From contig NC_021985.1 in the NCBI RefSeq assembly GCF_000444875.1, positions 2,923,535-2,987,534 of the forward strand: 64,000 nucleotides of DNA. The letters run 5' to 3'. Source of the stretch: Streptomyces collinus Tu 365. Lineage in GTDB: Bacteria; Actinomycetota; Actinomycetes; Streptomycetales; Streptomycetaceae. Below are positions 1 to 8,066 of this stretch, in pieces (within the stretch, counting starts at the first letter, position 1; each line of letters begins with the position of its first letter). A program made the translations under genes and the position numbers. Under the pieces are notes generated by a model. It searched no databases. It saw nothing but the letters and a program-made list of their open reading frames with translations, and had not been told where the DNA came from.

Positions 1-943
1 TGGAGATCACCCGCGCGTGCACGTCCCGGGCCGCCCACTCCATGCCCGCGATGATCTGCGACTCGCTGCCCGAGCCCTGGTCGCCGAGCACCTTGCCGAC
101 CGCGAGGGTGGCGCCGGGCGCGACCCCCTGCTCGGTGCCGCCGGACGCGGCGCCGCTGCCGCCGACGGTGGAGGTGACGTGCGTGCCGTGCCCGTTGCGG
201 TCGGCGACCTCCTCGCCGTCGACGAAGCTCCTGGTGGTGCCGACCCGGTCCGCGAGGTCGGGGTGGCTCAGGTCGACGCCGGTGTCGAGGACGGCGACGG
301 TGACGCCCTTGCCGGTCAGCCCGGCGTCCCAAGCGGCCCGCGTGCCGATCTGGGCGTTGCTCTGCGCCATGTCGGCCTCGACCCGCCCGTCGAGCCAGAC
401 CTTGCCGACGCTCCGGCCGTGCGTGAAGGACCGCCAGAAGGCGCGCTCCCGGTGCGCCGTCACGGCGGCGCCGCGCAGACTCGGCAGCGACCGGGTGCGC
501 TCCGTCCCGGCCGGGGTGGTCACGCGCGCGCCCTTGCCGTAGGTCACGATCAGCGGCAGCGCGCCGGACCGGGCGTCCGTCAGCCCCTGCCGGATCAGCC
601 CGCTCACGTCGAACAGCCGCCGGTCCAGGGTGCCGGCCCGCAGGTACGGCAGCGCCTCGTCCGGTACGACGGTGATGTCGCCGTCGCTCGTCTGCGTGCG
701 CACCGCCCCGGTGGCCCCGGCGGGCCGCCGCACGGTGACGGTCCGTCTGCCGTGCCCGAGGTCGGTCACGCTGACCTTGTCGCCGGTGACGAGGGTGACG
801 GTGGTGGGGGTCGCGGTGCCGGGGTCGTGCCGTTGCGCGGTGACGGTCGTCCGCGCGGCCGCGGGTGCCGCCGGTGTCAGGGCCGCGACGACCAGCCCTG
901 CCGACAGCAGGACCGCACCGCGTCCGACTGGTCCTCTCCTCAT
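1..943 (-). CDS. Secreted S8 family serine peptidase, 3' end outside window
   Basis: This is an extracellular subtilisin-like endopeptidase. Only the N-terminal 314 or so residues lie in the window. The ATG at 943 opens a signal peptide (RR followed by a hydrophobic stretch ending in APAAAR), then a long propeptide. The catalytic domain starts with the Asp motif VAVLDTGVD and the His motif NGHGTHV. The Ser motif lies beyond the window edge. A GATGAGG-like ribosome site precedes the ATG. It is divergent from a Trypco1-type gene. Family assignment is firm; substrate and true length are unknown. Confidence 0.9.
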   Translation of the reverse strand, partial: MRRGPVGRGAVLLSAGLVVAALTPAAPAAARTTVTAQRHDPGTATPTTVTLVTGDKVSVTDLGHGRRTVTVRRPAGATGAVRTQTSDGDITVVPDEALPYLRAGTLDRRLFDVSGLIRQGLTDARSGALPLIVTYGKGARVTTPAGTERTRSLPSLRGAAVTAHRERAFWRSFTHGRSVGKVWLDGRVEADMAQSNAQIGTRAAWDAGLTGKGVTVAVLDTGVDLSHPDLADRVGTTRSFVDGEEVADRNGHGTHVTSTVGGSGAASGGTEQGVAPGATLAVGKVLGDQGSGSESQIIAGMEWAARDVHARVIS

Positions 944-1137
944 GCACGCCTCATCTCGTCCGGGGGTGTCCGTCCTGGTGCGCGGAGTGCTGGGACGAGT
1001 CTCATGTGCCTTGTGTCGCAGGGCTGTTGACCGTACATGGCGGGAAGGCGCCCTGGCGGATTCCCGCCGGCACCGCGCCCCCGCCCGGCCGGAACCGCGG
1101 ACAGCCGCACCGGCCGTCCGCCACAATGGAGCCGGTA

Positions 1138-1518
1138 GTGGATCAAGGACACGGGGGGGCGTACGACGCCATGAACAGGCTGATGGAGTTCACCACCGAC
1201 GACGGCGCCGTCGTGATGGTGGAGGAGACGGACCCCACCGGCGGGACGCGGCTCGTCTCCCGCGGCGAGGGCGGCCCGGCGGCGCAGACCGCCCGCACCT
1301 TCGAGGGTGCCCTGGACGGGGTGCGCGCGGCCGCCCACTCGGCGCTGCGCGTCTTCCGGGACGGCACCCTGCGCCCCGACGCGGTGGAACTGGAGTTCGG
1401 CGTGAAGCTGAGCGCGGAGGCGGGCGCGGTCATCGCCAAGGGGGCGGCGGAGGGACAGCTCGTCGTCCGGCTGAGCTGGAAGTCCGCGACCGAACCGGCC
1501 CCGGCGACGGGCGACTGA
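1138..1518 (+). CDS. CU044_2847-like (Trypco1 domain) small protein
   Basis: This is a single-domain protein of about 126 residues. The core reads FTTDDGAVVMVEE near the start and VELEFGVKLSAEAGAVIAKGAAEG near the end, matching the CU044_2847 family (trypsin-co-occurring domain 1). The family is known mostly from multi-gene signalling or conflict modules and has no established enzymatic role. I chose the GTG at 1138 because GGAG sits 6 bases upstream. The ATG at 1171 (MNRLMEF) is a shorter alternative with a poorer ribosome site. It is divergent from the subtilisin gene, which may be functionally meaningful. Confidence 0.75.
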   Translation: MDQGHGGAYDAMNRLMEFTTDDGAVVMVEETDPTGGTRLVSRGEGGPAAQTARTFEGALDGVRAAAHSALRVFRDGTLRPDAVELEFGVKLSAEAGAVIAKGAAEGQLVVRLSWKSATEPAPATGD

Positions 1519-1773
1519 CGGACGGACCACCGACGGGCGGACCACCGCGGCCCGGCCCGCGGCCGGCGCGGCCCTCCGTGCCCGGCCGACAGCCCGGCGG
1601 GCCCTCCGGCGGCGCGACACACCGTACGCGCCGCCCGAACCCCCCGTTCGGCGGCACCCCGCCCGGCCCCCTCCAGAAGGCGCACGCCCTTCACCCGGCA
1701 GCAGGATCGAGAGGAGGAAGAGGCCCGCCAACCGGTCGGCCGCCCAAGGCCTGCGCACTCGGGAGGATCCGCC

Positions 1774-2811
1774 GTGACCGTCAGTCTGGAGCAGCTGCGC
1801 CGCTGCCACTTCGCCGTCGACCTGGGCGCGGCCCGCACCCGGGTGTACGTGAAGGGCTCCGGTCTCGTCGTGGACCAGCCCTCGGTCGCGGCCATGAACA
1901 CCCGTAACGGCGCGCTCATCGCGGTCGGCGAGTTCGCGGAGCAGATGACGGGGCGCACGCCCGACTACATCAGGGTGGTGCGGCCGGTCGCGGGCGGCAC
2001 GGTGGTCGACATCGAGATGGCGCAGCGCATGCTGCGGCACCTGATCGGCGACAAGATGCGCCGCACACTGCGCCGCAGGCCCCGGCTGCGTGCGGCGGCC
2101 TGCACCCCGCACGACGCCGACCCGCTGGCCCAGCGGGCGACGATCGAGACGCTGGTCGGGCTCGGCGCGCGGCGGGTGGAGCTGGTGGACACGCTGATCG
2201 CCGCCGCCGTGGGCTGCGGACTGCCGGTGGAGCGGCCCGAGGCCTCCATGATCATGGTGTGCGGCGCCGCCGCCACCCAGGTCGCCGTGCTGTCCCTGGG
2301 GTCCATCGTGACCGCCCAGCGGATCCCGGTGGGCGGTGAGGCCGTCGACCACGCGATCGTGCAGCACCTGCGGCACGCCCACGCGCTGGTGCTGCCCAGC
2401 CAGTCCGTACGGCCGCTGCAGATCGCCCTGTCCGGCAACGGGCTCACCGCGCAGGGCCCGGCCTCGACCGAGATCCACGGCCGGGACGTGGCCACCGGGC
2501 TCCCGCGCAGCGTGCGGGTCGACACCGCCGCCGTGCGCAACGCCATCCACACCCCGCTGACGGCCGTCCTCGACGGGATCGGGAGGGTGCTGCGCGAGTG
2601 CCCGCCCGATCTGGTGGCCGACCTCGCGGACCGCGGGATCATGATGGTCGGCGGGTCGGCCCGGCTGCCCGGCCTGGACGAGATGCTCCGCGAGGCGACC
2701 GGCGTCCCGGTGCACATCGCCGAACAGCCGGACGTGTGCGCGGTCCAGGGGCTCGGCGCCATGCTGGAGGGCCAGGTCGAGCCGCTGGTCCTGGACCCGC
2801 TGGCCGCCTGA
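1774..2811 (+). CDS. mbl: MreB/Mbl-like actin family protein
   Basis: This 345-residue protein has an actin-type ATPase fold. The phosphate-1 motif is FAVDLGAARTRVYVKG near residue 12, a PVAGGTVVDIEM segment follows, the phosphate-2-like stretch is MVCGAAATQVAVLSLG near residue 165, and the adenosine motif is MMVGGSARLPGLDEML near residue 290. Rod-shape MreB homologues in Streptomyces act in spore-wall synthesis rather than tip growth, and this copy is the stand-alone Mbl-like type rather than the one in the mreBCD cluster. GTG start with GGAGG 7 bases upstream. No mreC or mreD is nearby, so partners must be encoded elsewhere. Confidence 0.85.
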   Translation: MTVSLEQLRRCHFAVDLGAARTRVYVKGSGLVVDQPSVAAMNTRNGALIAVGEFAEQMTGRTPDYIRVVRPVAGGTVVDIEMAQRMLRHLIGDKMRRTLRRRPRLRAAACTPHDADPLAQRATIETLVGLGARRVELVDTLIAAAVGCGLPVERPEASMIMVCGAAATQVAVLSLGSIVTAQRIPVGGEAVDHAIVQHLRHAHALVLPSQSVRPLQIALSGNGLTAQGPASTEIHGRDVATGLPRSVRVDTAAVRNAIHTPLTAVLDGIGRVLRECPPDLVADLADRGIMMVGGSARLPGLDEMLREATGVPVHIAEQPDVCAVQGLGAMLEGQVEPLVLDPLAA

Positions 2812-2838
2812 GCACGCCGGGCGGACGGTCGTACCGGC

Positions 2839-3783
2839 TCAGGGGCCCACGTGTGCGCGGATGGTCGTGCCGTCCGGGCCGGTGTGCGTGAGCACCAGGT
2901 CGGCCACGAGGTTGACCAGCAGCAGGCCGCGGCCGCCGCGCTGGTCGCGGCCGGCGGGGCGGCGCCCGGCCAGCGGGTCGGTCAGCCGGCCGCGGTCGCG
3001 CACCTCGCACCGGACGTGCCCGTCCTCCGCCCACACCGTGAGCACCCCGCTGCCGCCGCCGTGCACCACGCTGTTGGTGGTCAGCTCGGCGGTGATCAGG
3101 GTCAGGTCCTCGAGCCGCAGGCCGGTGAGGCCGAGCCGGGCGCCGTGCTCGGTGGCCAGGTGCCGGACGGCGGGCAGGGAGCCGGCCTCGAAGGCGGTGG
3201 CGAGCACACCGGGGCCGGCGCCGGGCGCGGGCGGCAGCGGCCGGTTGTAGCGGGCGACGACTCCCTCGGGGTCGTAGGCGGTGCTGGGGAGGTGCTCGGT
3301 GGTGCCGGCCGGGATCACGAGCGGGTGGGTGGCGTACGCGTCGGCCAGCGCCCGCTCGTCGAGGCGGGCGGTGTCGTAGGGGCACAGGATCGTCACTTCG
3401 CGCCCCCGGAACGCGCTGTTGATCAGCGCCTCGTGCTGCGCGCAGGCGGGGTGCTCGGCCGGGTCGCGGTCCGCCCAGACCGGCTCGCCGACGATGTGCA
3501 CGCGCCGGCCGGCGGACTGGCCGTCGGCGAAGGCCCGCAGCACGCCGGGGATGATCCGGCCGGGGTTGCGGCCGGCCTCGCGCATGTCCAGGAACCGTAC
3601 GGCCTCGGCGTCCGCGCCCAGCGCGTCCCGGACCAGGCGCAGGTTCTCGCCGGGCACGGCGACCGCGACCGGCCCGCCGGCCTCCAGCGCGGCGCGGACG
3701 AAGGGCACGGTGCCGGCGAGGTACTGCCCGGCGTCCGCGTAGAAGAGGGCGGGGTGCACGAAGGGTTCGGCGGTCACCGTCAT
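2839..3783 (-). CDS. MEDS sensor / HATPase anti-sigma regulatory kinase
   Basis: This 314-residue protein has two domains. Residues about 5-165 are a MEDS-type sensory domain (HPALFYADAGQYLAGTVPF, then AVPGENLRLVRDAL). Residues about 190-314 are a HATPase_c_2 serine kinase of the RsbW/SpoIIAB type, with the N-box ELTTNSVVHGG and the G-box RGGRGLLLVNLVADL. Such proteins phosphorylate STAS antagonists or bind sigma factors. The ATG at 3783 overlaps the upstream STAS gene's stop (ATGA), so the two are translationally coupled. The target sigma factor is not visible here. Confidence 0.85.
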   Translation of the reverse strand: MTVTAEPFVHPALFYADAGQYLAGTVPFVRAALEAGGPVAVAVPGENLRLVRDALGADAEAVRFLDMREAGRNPGRIIPGVLRAFADGQSAGRRVHIVGEPVWADRDPAEHPACAQHEALINSAFRGREVTILCPYDTARLDERALADAYATHPLVIPAGTTEHLPSTAYDPEGVVARYNRPLPPAPGAGPGVLATAFEAGSLPAVRHLATEHGARLGLTGLRLEDLTLITAELTTNSVVHGGGSGVLTVWAEDGHVRCEVRDRGRLTDPLAGRRPAGRDQRGGRGLLLVNLVADLVLTHTGPDGTTIRAHVGP

Positions 3784-4136
3784 GCCGCCGCCACCTCGAT
3801 CGCCGGCAGCCCGGGCCACAGCAGTTCCAGGACGCGGGGCAGGGCGGGCGGCGGCCGGTCCAGCACCAGCCGCCGCGTGCCGAACCGCAGGGCGGCGTCC
3901 GCGAGGGCGCCGGCGCCCGCCACGTCCACGAAGGCCAGCGCGGACAGCTCCAGGTAGTACACGCTCCCGCCGTCGCGGACGGCCCGCTCCAGGACGCCCT
4001 CCCAGACGCCGTGCGTCGGCAGGCTCACCTCACCGGCCGCCCGGACCCCGGCCCGCCCGGTCAGCGGGACCACGTCGAGCCGCGGCACCACGGGCCCCGG
4101 CACCAGCCGCGGCGCCCCGGGTTCCGGCACGTCCAC
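3780..4136 (-). CDS. STAS-domain anti-sigma factor antagonist
   Basis: This is a short cytoplasmic STAS protein of about 118 residues. The fold is recognisable from AGEVSLPTHGVWEGVL and from YLELSALAFVDVAGAGALADAA, the second being the usual phosphorylation loop (Asp-Val-Ala-Gly in place of the more common D-S-x-G, so the expected Ser is absent). I chose GTG at 4136 because GAGGGGGAGA lies just upstream; GTG at 4193 is an in-frame longer alternative without a good ribosome site. Its stop overlaps the start of the MEDS/HATPase kinase by 4 bases, implying they work as a pair. Confidence 0.75.
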   Translation of the reverse strand: MDVPEPGAPRLVPGPVVPRLDVVPLTGRAGVRAAGEVSLPTHGVWEGVLERAVRDGGSVYYLELSALAFVDVAGAGALADAALRFGTRRLVLDRPPPALPRVLELLWPGLPAIEVAAA

Positions 4137-4313
4137 CCCGTCTCCCCCTCGCGCTTCGGCACGCACCTCGTCACGCGCATCAACAGTCTGCACGGGACCC
4201 GACTGCCCCGGATTCGCCTCTTCTTACCTCCTTCGTGTGGGTCCTTCGTGTGTAGCCATGGGCACAAGGGGCAGGCGAGGGGGCGAGCCACGGGAGCCGA
4301 CGGAGGGGGAGGC

Positions 4314-5009
4314 ATGACCTCAGCGGCACGAGCACCGCACGGCGGACGGCTGAACGCACTGGTCGTCGGCGGCCGGACGGAGGAGGGCCGGGCCCTCCTG
4401 GACGCACGCGGGGAACTGGTCCGGGGCTGTACGGACACCCTGTCGGCGGCCCTGGACGCCCTCCCCGCGGGCATCACCGGGATCGAGCTGGACATGTCCG
4501 GGGTGTCCTTCATGGACACGGCGGGTCTGGAGTTCCTCGACGCGCTGGCCGAGTACGGCCGCCTGCACGGCCTGCCGGTCACGGTCTCGGGCTGGTGGGG
4601 CCAGCCGCGCCGGGTCCTGGAACTGGTCGGCCTGGACGTCACCGACCCGCTGGGCACCGCGCTCGCGGCCGGGGTCCGCGACCGCACCGGCTCCGCGGTG
4701 GCCCTCGAACGGGCGGAACAGCTGCGGGAGCTGCGCGAGGAGATCGAGCAGCTGCGGCACGCGATCGACTCCCGCCCCGTGATCGACCAGGCGCGCGGCA
4801 TCCTGATGGCCGCCCACGGCTGCGGCCCGGAGCGGGCCTGGGACATCCTGCGGGAGGCGTCGCAGCGGTCCAACACCAAGCTGCGCGAGGTGGCCGCGGC
4901 GGTCACCGCGAGCACCGTCCCCGACGGACCCGTGCCGCCGGAGGAGCTGCGGACGGCACTGCGCGAGGCGGTGGCCCGCCACGCGCCGCCGTCCGGCGGC
5001 GAGCGGTGA
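4314..5009 (+). CDS. STAS-ANTAR two-domain regulator
   Basis: This 231-residue protein has an N-terminal STAS domain (IELDMSGVSFMDTAGLEFLDAL near residue 65). A coiled linker rich in Leu, Arg and Glu follows (LRELREEIEQLRHAI), and then a C-terminal ANTAR RNA-binding domain (SRPVIDQARGILMAAHGCG, then LREASQRSNTKLREVAAAV). ANTAR proteins bind dual hexanucleotide loops in nascent RNA and act as antiterminators. The STAS fusion suggests control by partner switching instead of a receiver domain. ATG with a strong GGAGGGGGAGG site. It is divergent from the STAS/MEDS pair, so all three genes may belong to one signalling unit. Confidence 0.88.
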   Translation: MTSAARAPHGGRLNALVVGGRTEEGRALLDARGELVRGCTDTLSAALDALPAGITGIELDMSGVSFMDTAGLEFLDALAEYGRLHGLPVTVSGWWGQPRRVLELVGLDVTDPLGTALAAGVRDRTGSAVALERAEQLRELREEIEQLRHAIDSRPVIDQARGILMAAHGCGPERAWDILREASQRSNTKLREVAAAVTASTVPDGPVPPEELRTALREAVARHAPPSGGER

Positions 5010-5013
5010 CGGG

Positions 5014-5115
5014 TCAGTACGGCAGGATGCGCCCGGAAGGCGTCCTGCGGTCGATCTCCTGCCCGCGCGGGGCGGCCGGCCGACGACTCACACGTACCCG
5101 GATCCGACGGTCCAT
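5014..5115 (-). CDS. Possible 33-residue basic small protein
   Basis: A short reading frame (MDRRIRVRVSRRP at the N-terminus, ending in GRILPY) is preceded by a strong GAGGAGG site 5 bases before the ATG. It is Arg-rich and has no recognisable domain. The gene would end 5 bases from the STAS-ANTAR stop on the opposite strand. The ribosome site is the main argument. Coding status is uncertain. Confidence 0.3.
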   Translation of the reverse strand: MDRRIRVRVSRRPAAPRGQEIDRRTPSGRILPY

Positions 5116-5266
5116 GACGCCCTCCTCTGTCCGGTACCGCCCCACGGCGGTGGTCCGTAGGAGGTCCGTGCCCAGGACAAGGCATGTCCAAGCCAATGCG
5201 GCGGCACGTCTTGACCTGTGAACGGCTGTTGGCGAAACCGCTTGACGGGCCGGGCCGGACGGTGCG

Positions 5267-6940
5267 TCACCGGTGCGGGAGGTACCGTCCGAGCACGGGG
5301 TCGAGCCGTGCGATCCACTCGGTGAGCCGGGCCGAACGGCGGGCGTTCAGCTCGCAGTCGTAGACATCGCCGTCCCACAACTGGACGGTGACCGTGAGCC
5401 GGTTGCCGCGCGTGCCGGGCGTCCGCCGCACGACGGCGATCTCCGCCCACTCGAAGTCCGCCGCGACCCCGCCGAGTTCGAGGACCACCCCGGCCGCGTT
5501 CACGACGACACGGGCGTCGCCGTCCCCGAGCACGACCTCCGGCGCGCCGTACGGCAGCGGCGGCCCGAACCCGTACCCGGCCTGCGGCGGGACCGGCGGC
5601 GCGGGCGGCAGGTACGGGGGCGTGCCGGGCACCGGGGAGGTCACCGCGAGGTGCGGGGGCGTCGCGTACGCGGCCAGGTGCGGAGGTGTCGCCGGGGCCC
5701 CCGGCGAAGCGGGGAGGTGCGGGGGCGTGCCCGGGGCGTCGGGCGAGGCGGCGGGGTGCGGGGGTGCCGACGCGGCCGCGGAAAGCGCGCCTTGGGGTGA
5801 CGGCGTCGCCGGGGCCGCGGACGAAGCGGGCAGGTGCGAGGGAGTCGCCGGGGCCCCGGGCGAAGCGGCCAGGTGCGGCGGCGTCGCCTGCGCGGCCAGG
5901 TGCGAAGGAGTCGCCGGGGGCACGGACGAAGCGGGCAGGTGCGAGGGAGTCGCCGGGGCCGCGGACGAAACGGCCAGGTGCGAGGGAGTCGCCGGGGCCG
6001 CGGACGAAGCGGCCAGGTGCGAGGGAGTCGCCGGGGGCGCGGACGAAGCGGCCGGGTGCGGGGGTGTGGCGGGGGCCGCCGGAAGATGCGGTGGCGGTGT
6101 CGGGGCCGGTGGGGCGGTCGCGAGGGTCGGGGGGTGCGACGGCGCGTCCGGCCGGGCCGGGGCGGCCGGCTCGCCGGTGAGGAGGTCGAGCAGTTCGGCG
6201 GGGGCCGGACGGGCCGCGGGGTCCTTCGCCAGGCAGGCCGTCACCACGTCCACCAGCCCGGCCGGTACCGCGGACGTGTCCGGCGGCTCGTGCACGGAGC
6301 GGTACATCAGCCCCATCGGCGTGCCCTCGCCCCAGGCGCTGCCGCCTGCCGCGGCCACCAGGACGGCGCCGAGGGCGAACACGTCGGCGGCGCCGCCGAC
6401 ATCGTGGCCGAGCGCCTGCTCGGGGGCGAGGAAGCCGGGCGTGCCGAAGGCGGTCCCGGTGGCGGTGAGCCGGGTGGACTCGACGGCCCGGGCGATGCCG
6501 AAGTCCAGGACGCGCGGCCCGTCGTCGGCCATGACGATGTTGCCGGGCTTGAGGTCGCGGTGCACCAGACCGCAGGAGTGGATGGACTCCAGCGCCTCGG
6601 CGAGCGCGGCGGCGAGCGCCCGCAACTGCGCCTCGTCCATGGCCCCCTGGGCGGCGAGCCGGGCCGCGAGGGTCGGGCCCGGGATGTAGGCGGTGGCCAG
6701 CCACAGCGGGTCGCCGTCGACGTCCGCGTCCACCACGGACGCGGTGTGGAAGCCGCCGACCGCGCGGGCCGCCTCCACCTCGCTGCGGAACCGCTCGCGG
6801 AAGACCGGGTCCGCCGTCAGTTCCGCCTTGGCGACCTTCAGCGCCACCGCACGCCCACCGCGCGTCCGCGCGAGAAACACGGTTCCCATCCCACCCTCAC
6901 CGAGCTTCCGCTCGACGAGGTAGCCCCCTATGCGTTCCAT
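5267..6940 (-). CDS. Serine/threonine protein kinase with repetitive Pro/Ala tail
   Basis: This 557-residue Hanks-type kinase has a catalytic domain at residues 1-265: P-loop LGEGGMGTVF, invariant Lys in VALKVAK, HRDLKPGN catalytic loop, DFG in LDFGIARA and the APE equivalent LAPEQ. Residues about 270-460 are low-complexity, built from roughly 13-residue units of the type HLAASSAAPATPS. The C-terminal 100 residues (from VVLGDGDARVVVN) form a small beta-rich domain (VTVQLWDGDVYDCELN). There is no obvious transmembrane helix and no PASTA domain, so it is probably cytoplasmic. The ATG at 6940 begins the kinase domain directly. Confidence 0.92.
   Translation of the reverse strand: MERIGGYLVERKLGEGGMGTVFLARTRGGRAVALKVAKAELTADPVFRERFRSEVEAARAVGGFHTASVVDADVDGDPLWLATAYIPGPTLAARLAAQGAMDEAQLRALAAALAEALESIHSCGLVHRDLKPGNIVMADDGPRVLDFGIARAVESTRLTATGTAFGTPGFLAPEQALGHDVGGAADVFALGAVLVAAAGGSAWGEGTPMGLMYRSVHEPPDTSAVPAGLVDVVTACLAKDPAARPAPAELLDLLTGEPAAPARPDAPSHPPTLATAPPAPTPPPHLPAAPATPPHPAASSAPPATPSHLAASSAAPATPSHLAVSSAAPATPSHLPASSVPPATPSHLAAQATPPHLAASPGAPATPSHLPASSAAPATPSPQGALSAAASAPPHPAASPDAPGTPPHLPASPGAPATPPHLAAYATPPHLAVTSPVPGTPPYLPPAPPVPPQAGYGFGPPLPYGAPEVVLGDGDARVVVNAAGVVLELGGVAADFEWAEIAVVRRTPGTRGNRLTVTVQLWDGDVYDCELNARRSARLTEWIARLDPVLGRYLPHR
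5640..6096 (-). repeat. 39-bp tandem repeats inside the kinase gene
   Basis: Units with a GCGAGGGAGTCGCCGGGG-like core (read on the + strand) start at 5836, 5902, 5941, 5980 and 6019, with a diverged unit at 6058. Spacing is 39 bp, with one 66-bp step. More degenerate copies extend back to about 5640. Each unit encodes 13 residues of the HLAxSSAAPATPS type in the kinase tail. Confidence 0.8.
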
Positions 6941-7116
6941 GCGCACAGTATGGCGCCGGGCGCGGCGCCGTGATCGGGGTGAGTGTCCTTCGGAGACCGC
7001 CGGATGTCCGTCGGATGCTGCTCGGAGCGGGTGAACGGTTGCCACTCCTGCGGTGTGGCAACCACCCTGCGTACGGGCTCACAGGTCAGATCGATTCTGC
7101 GCCTGTACTTGCTGGG

Positions 7117-7190
7117 TGGGGCGGGTGGGACTCGAACCCACGGCCGACGGATTATGAGTCCGCTGCTCTAACCGGCTGAGCTACCGCCCC
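7117..7190 (-). tRNA. tRNA with CAU anticodon (Met or Ile2)
   Basis: The 74-base cloverleaf on the minus strand has acceptor arms GGGGCGG and CCGCCCC with discriminator A. The D-arm reads AGCTCAGCCGGTTAGAGC, the anticodon loop is CTCATAA on a five-base stem, and the T-arm carries GGTTCGAGTCC. No CCA is encoded. A CAU anticodon cannot by itself separate elongator Met from lysidine-modified Ile2; the A of a G1-C72 start pair excludes an initiator type. Confidence 0.9.
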
Positions 7191-7332
7191 ATAGCGGCGT
7201 GTCGCGTACATGTGTGCGCGCCGTCTGCCGCAGCATAGCCGCTCATACGATCTCCTGCTTCGGATGGTCGGCTTCCGCGCTGCTTCCTGACCTTGAGACT
7301 TCGCCCAGCCCAGGGCGGTTCCCGCGGGCATG

Positions 7333-7353
7333 AAAAAGGACCCCGAAGGGTCC
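7333..7353 (-). terminator. Intrinsic terminator with UUCG tetraloop
   Basis: Read on the minus strand, the stem GGACCC / GGGTCC closes a TTCG tetraloop and is followed by TTTTT. It sits 13 bases downstream of the tRNA-Asn gene at 7366 and should end the tRNA-Asn transcript. The match to the textbook intrinsic form is unusually good for this genus. Confidence 0.85.
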
Positions 7354-7365
7354 TCGTTCAGCGTG

Positions 7366-7438
7366 CTCCCCCGACTGGACTCGAACCAGTAACCTGCCGG
7401 TTAACAGCCGGCTGCTCTGCCAATTGAGCTACGGAGGA
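7366..7438 (-). tRNA. tRNA-Asn (GUU), copy 1
   Basis: The 73-base cloverleaf has acceptor arms TCCTCCG and CGGGGGA with discriminator G. The anticodon loop is CTGTTAA with anticodon GTT, and the T-arm is GGTTCGAGTCC. No CCA is encoded. It is identical to the copy at 7445-7517. Confidence 0.95.
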
Positions 7439-7444
7439 CCGAAG

Positions 7445-7517
7445 CTCCCCCGACTGGACTCGAACCAGTAACCTGCCGGTTAACAGCCGGCTGCTCTGCC
7501 AATTGAGCTACGGAGGA
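7445..7517 (-). tRNA. tRNA-Asn (GUU), copy 2
   Basis: This gene is identical in sequence to the copy at 7366-7438 and lies 6 bases upstream of it on the minus strand. The two very likely share one transcript ended by the UUCG terminator at 7333-7353. The duplication raises tRNA-Asn dosage. Confidence 0.95.
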
Positions 7518-7676
7518 TTGCCTCGTTGCATCGAACGTACCTACCTGGGTATTCGCCAGGGGGCGGGCGCTCGCTGCGACACATACATTAGCGCAAGCAG
7601 GGGGGTGCTCCGCCAATCGGTATCCCTCGGCCCCGACGCCGCACCACAGACCCACGCAAGGAGAAGGGTGACAGCC

Positions 7677-7982
7677 ATGCGCTACCGGCTCACGTTCGTC
7701 GCCGGACTGGCCCTCGGTTACGTGCTCGGCACGAGGGCCGGGCGCGAGCGTTACGAGCAGCTGAAGAAGTCAGCTCGGCGGATCTCGCAGAACCCGGCCG
7801 TCCGCAACACCGCCGAGACGGCCGCCCAGCAGGGCCGCGTCTACGCCGGCAAGGCCCTGCACACGGTGAGCGACAAGGTCGGTGACCGGGTCCCGGAGTC
7901 GGTGGCCCAGCGGGTGCGCTCCCTGCGCGACCGCAACGTCAACGGCACGCCCGAGGACGACTGGGGCACCAGCAACACCTAG
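7677..7982 (+). CDS. Small protein with N-terminal membrane segment (YtxH-like)
   Basis: This 101-residue protein starts MRYRLTFVAGLALGYVLGTRAGRERYE, a short hydrophobic glycine-rich segment of the YtxH type. An amphipathic, charged helical body follows (QNPAVRNTAETAAQQGRVYAGKAL) and a polar tail. It is probably a membrane-associated protein of unknown role, conserved in Streptomyces as far as I recall. The ATG at 7677 has GAAGGG 9 bases upstream; a GTG at 7668 would add three residues. Confidence 0.75.
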   Translation: MRYRLTFVAGLALGYVLGTRAGRERYEQLKKSARRISQNPAVRNTAETAAQQGRVYAGKALHTVSDKVGDRVPESVAQRVRSLRDRNVNGTPEDDWGTSNT

Positions 7983-8066
7983 GACGCGGGCTTCACGGGG
8001 CCGGTGGGCGCGGGGATACGCGCCCACCGGCCGAAGCAAGCGCCGCGGTACGGCAGAATTTTGGCC

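Noticed and set aside
940..2715. Long minus-strand frame of 591 codons opposite the Trypco1 and mbl genes
   Set aside because: It is a GC-rich shadow: His/Gly/Arg-rich translation without domains, opposite genes with clear family motifs.
5640..6096. CRISPR-like or noncoding repeat array
   Set aside because: The 39-bp period is a multiple of three and stays in the kinase frame, encoding a linker.
7117..7517. tRNA cluster as an attachment site for an integrated element
   Set aside because: No integrase, no direct repeat of a tRNA 3' end and no shift in composition on either side; neighbours are ordinary chromosomal genes.
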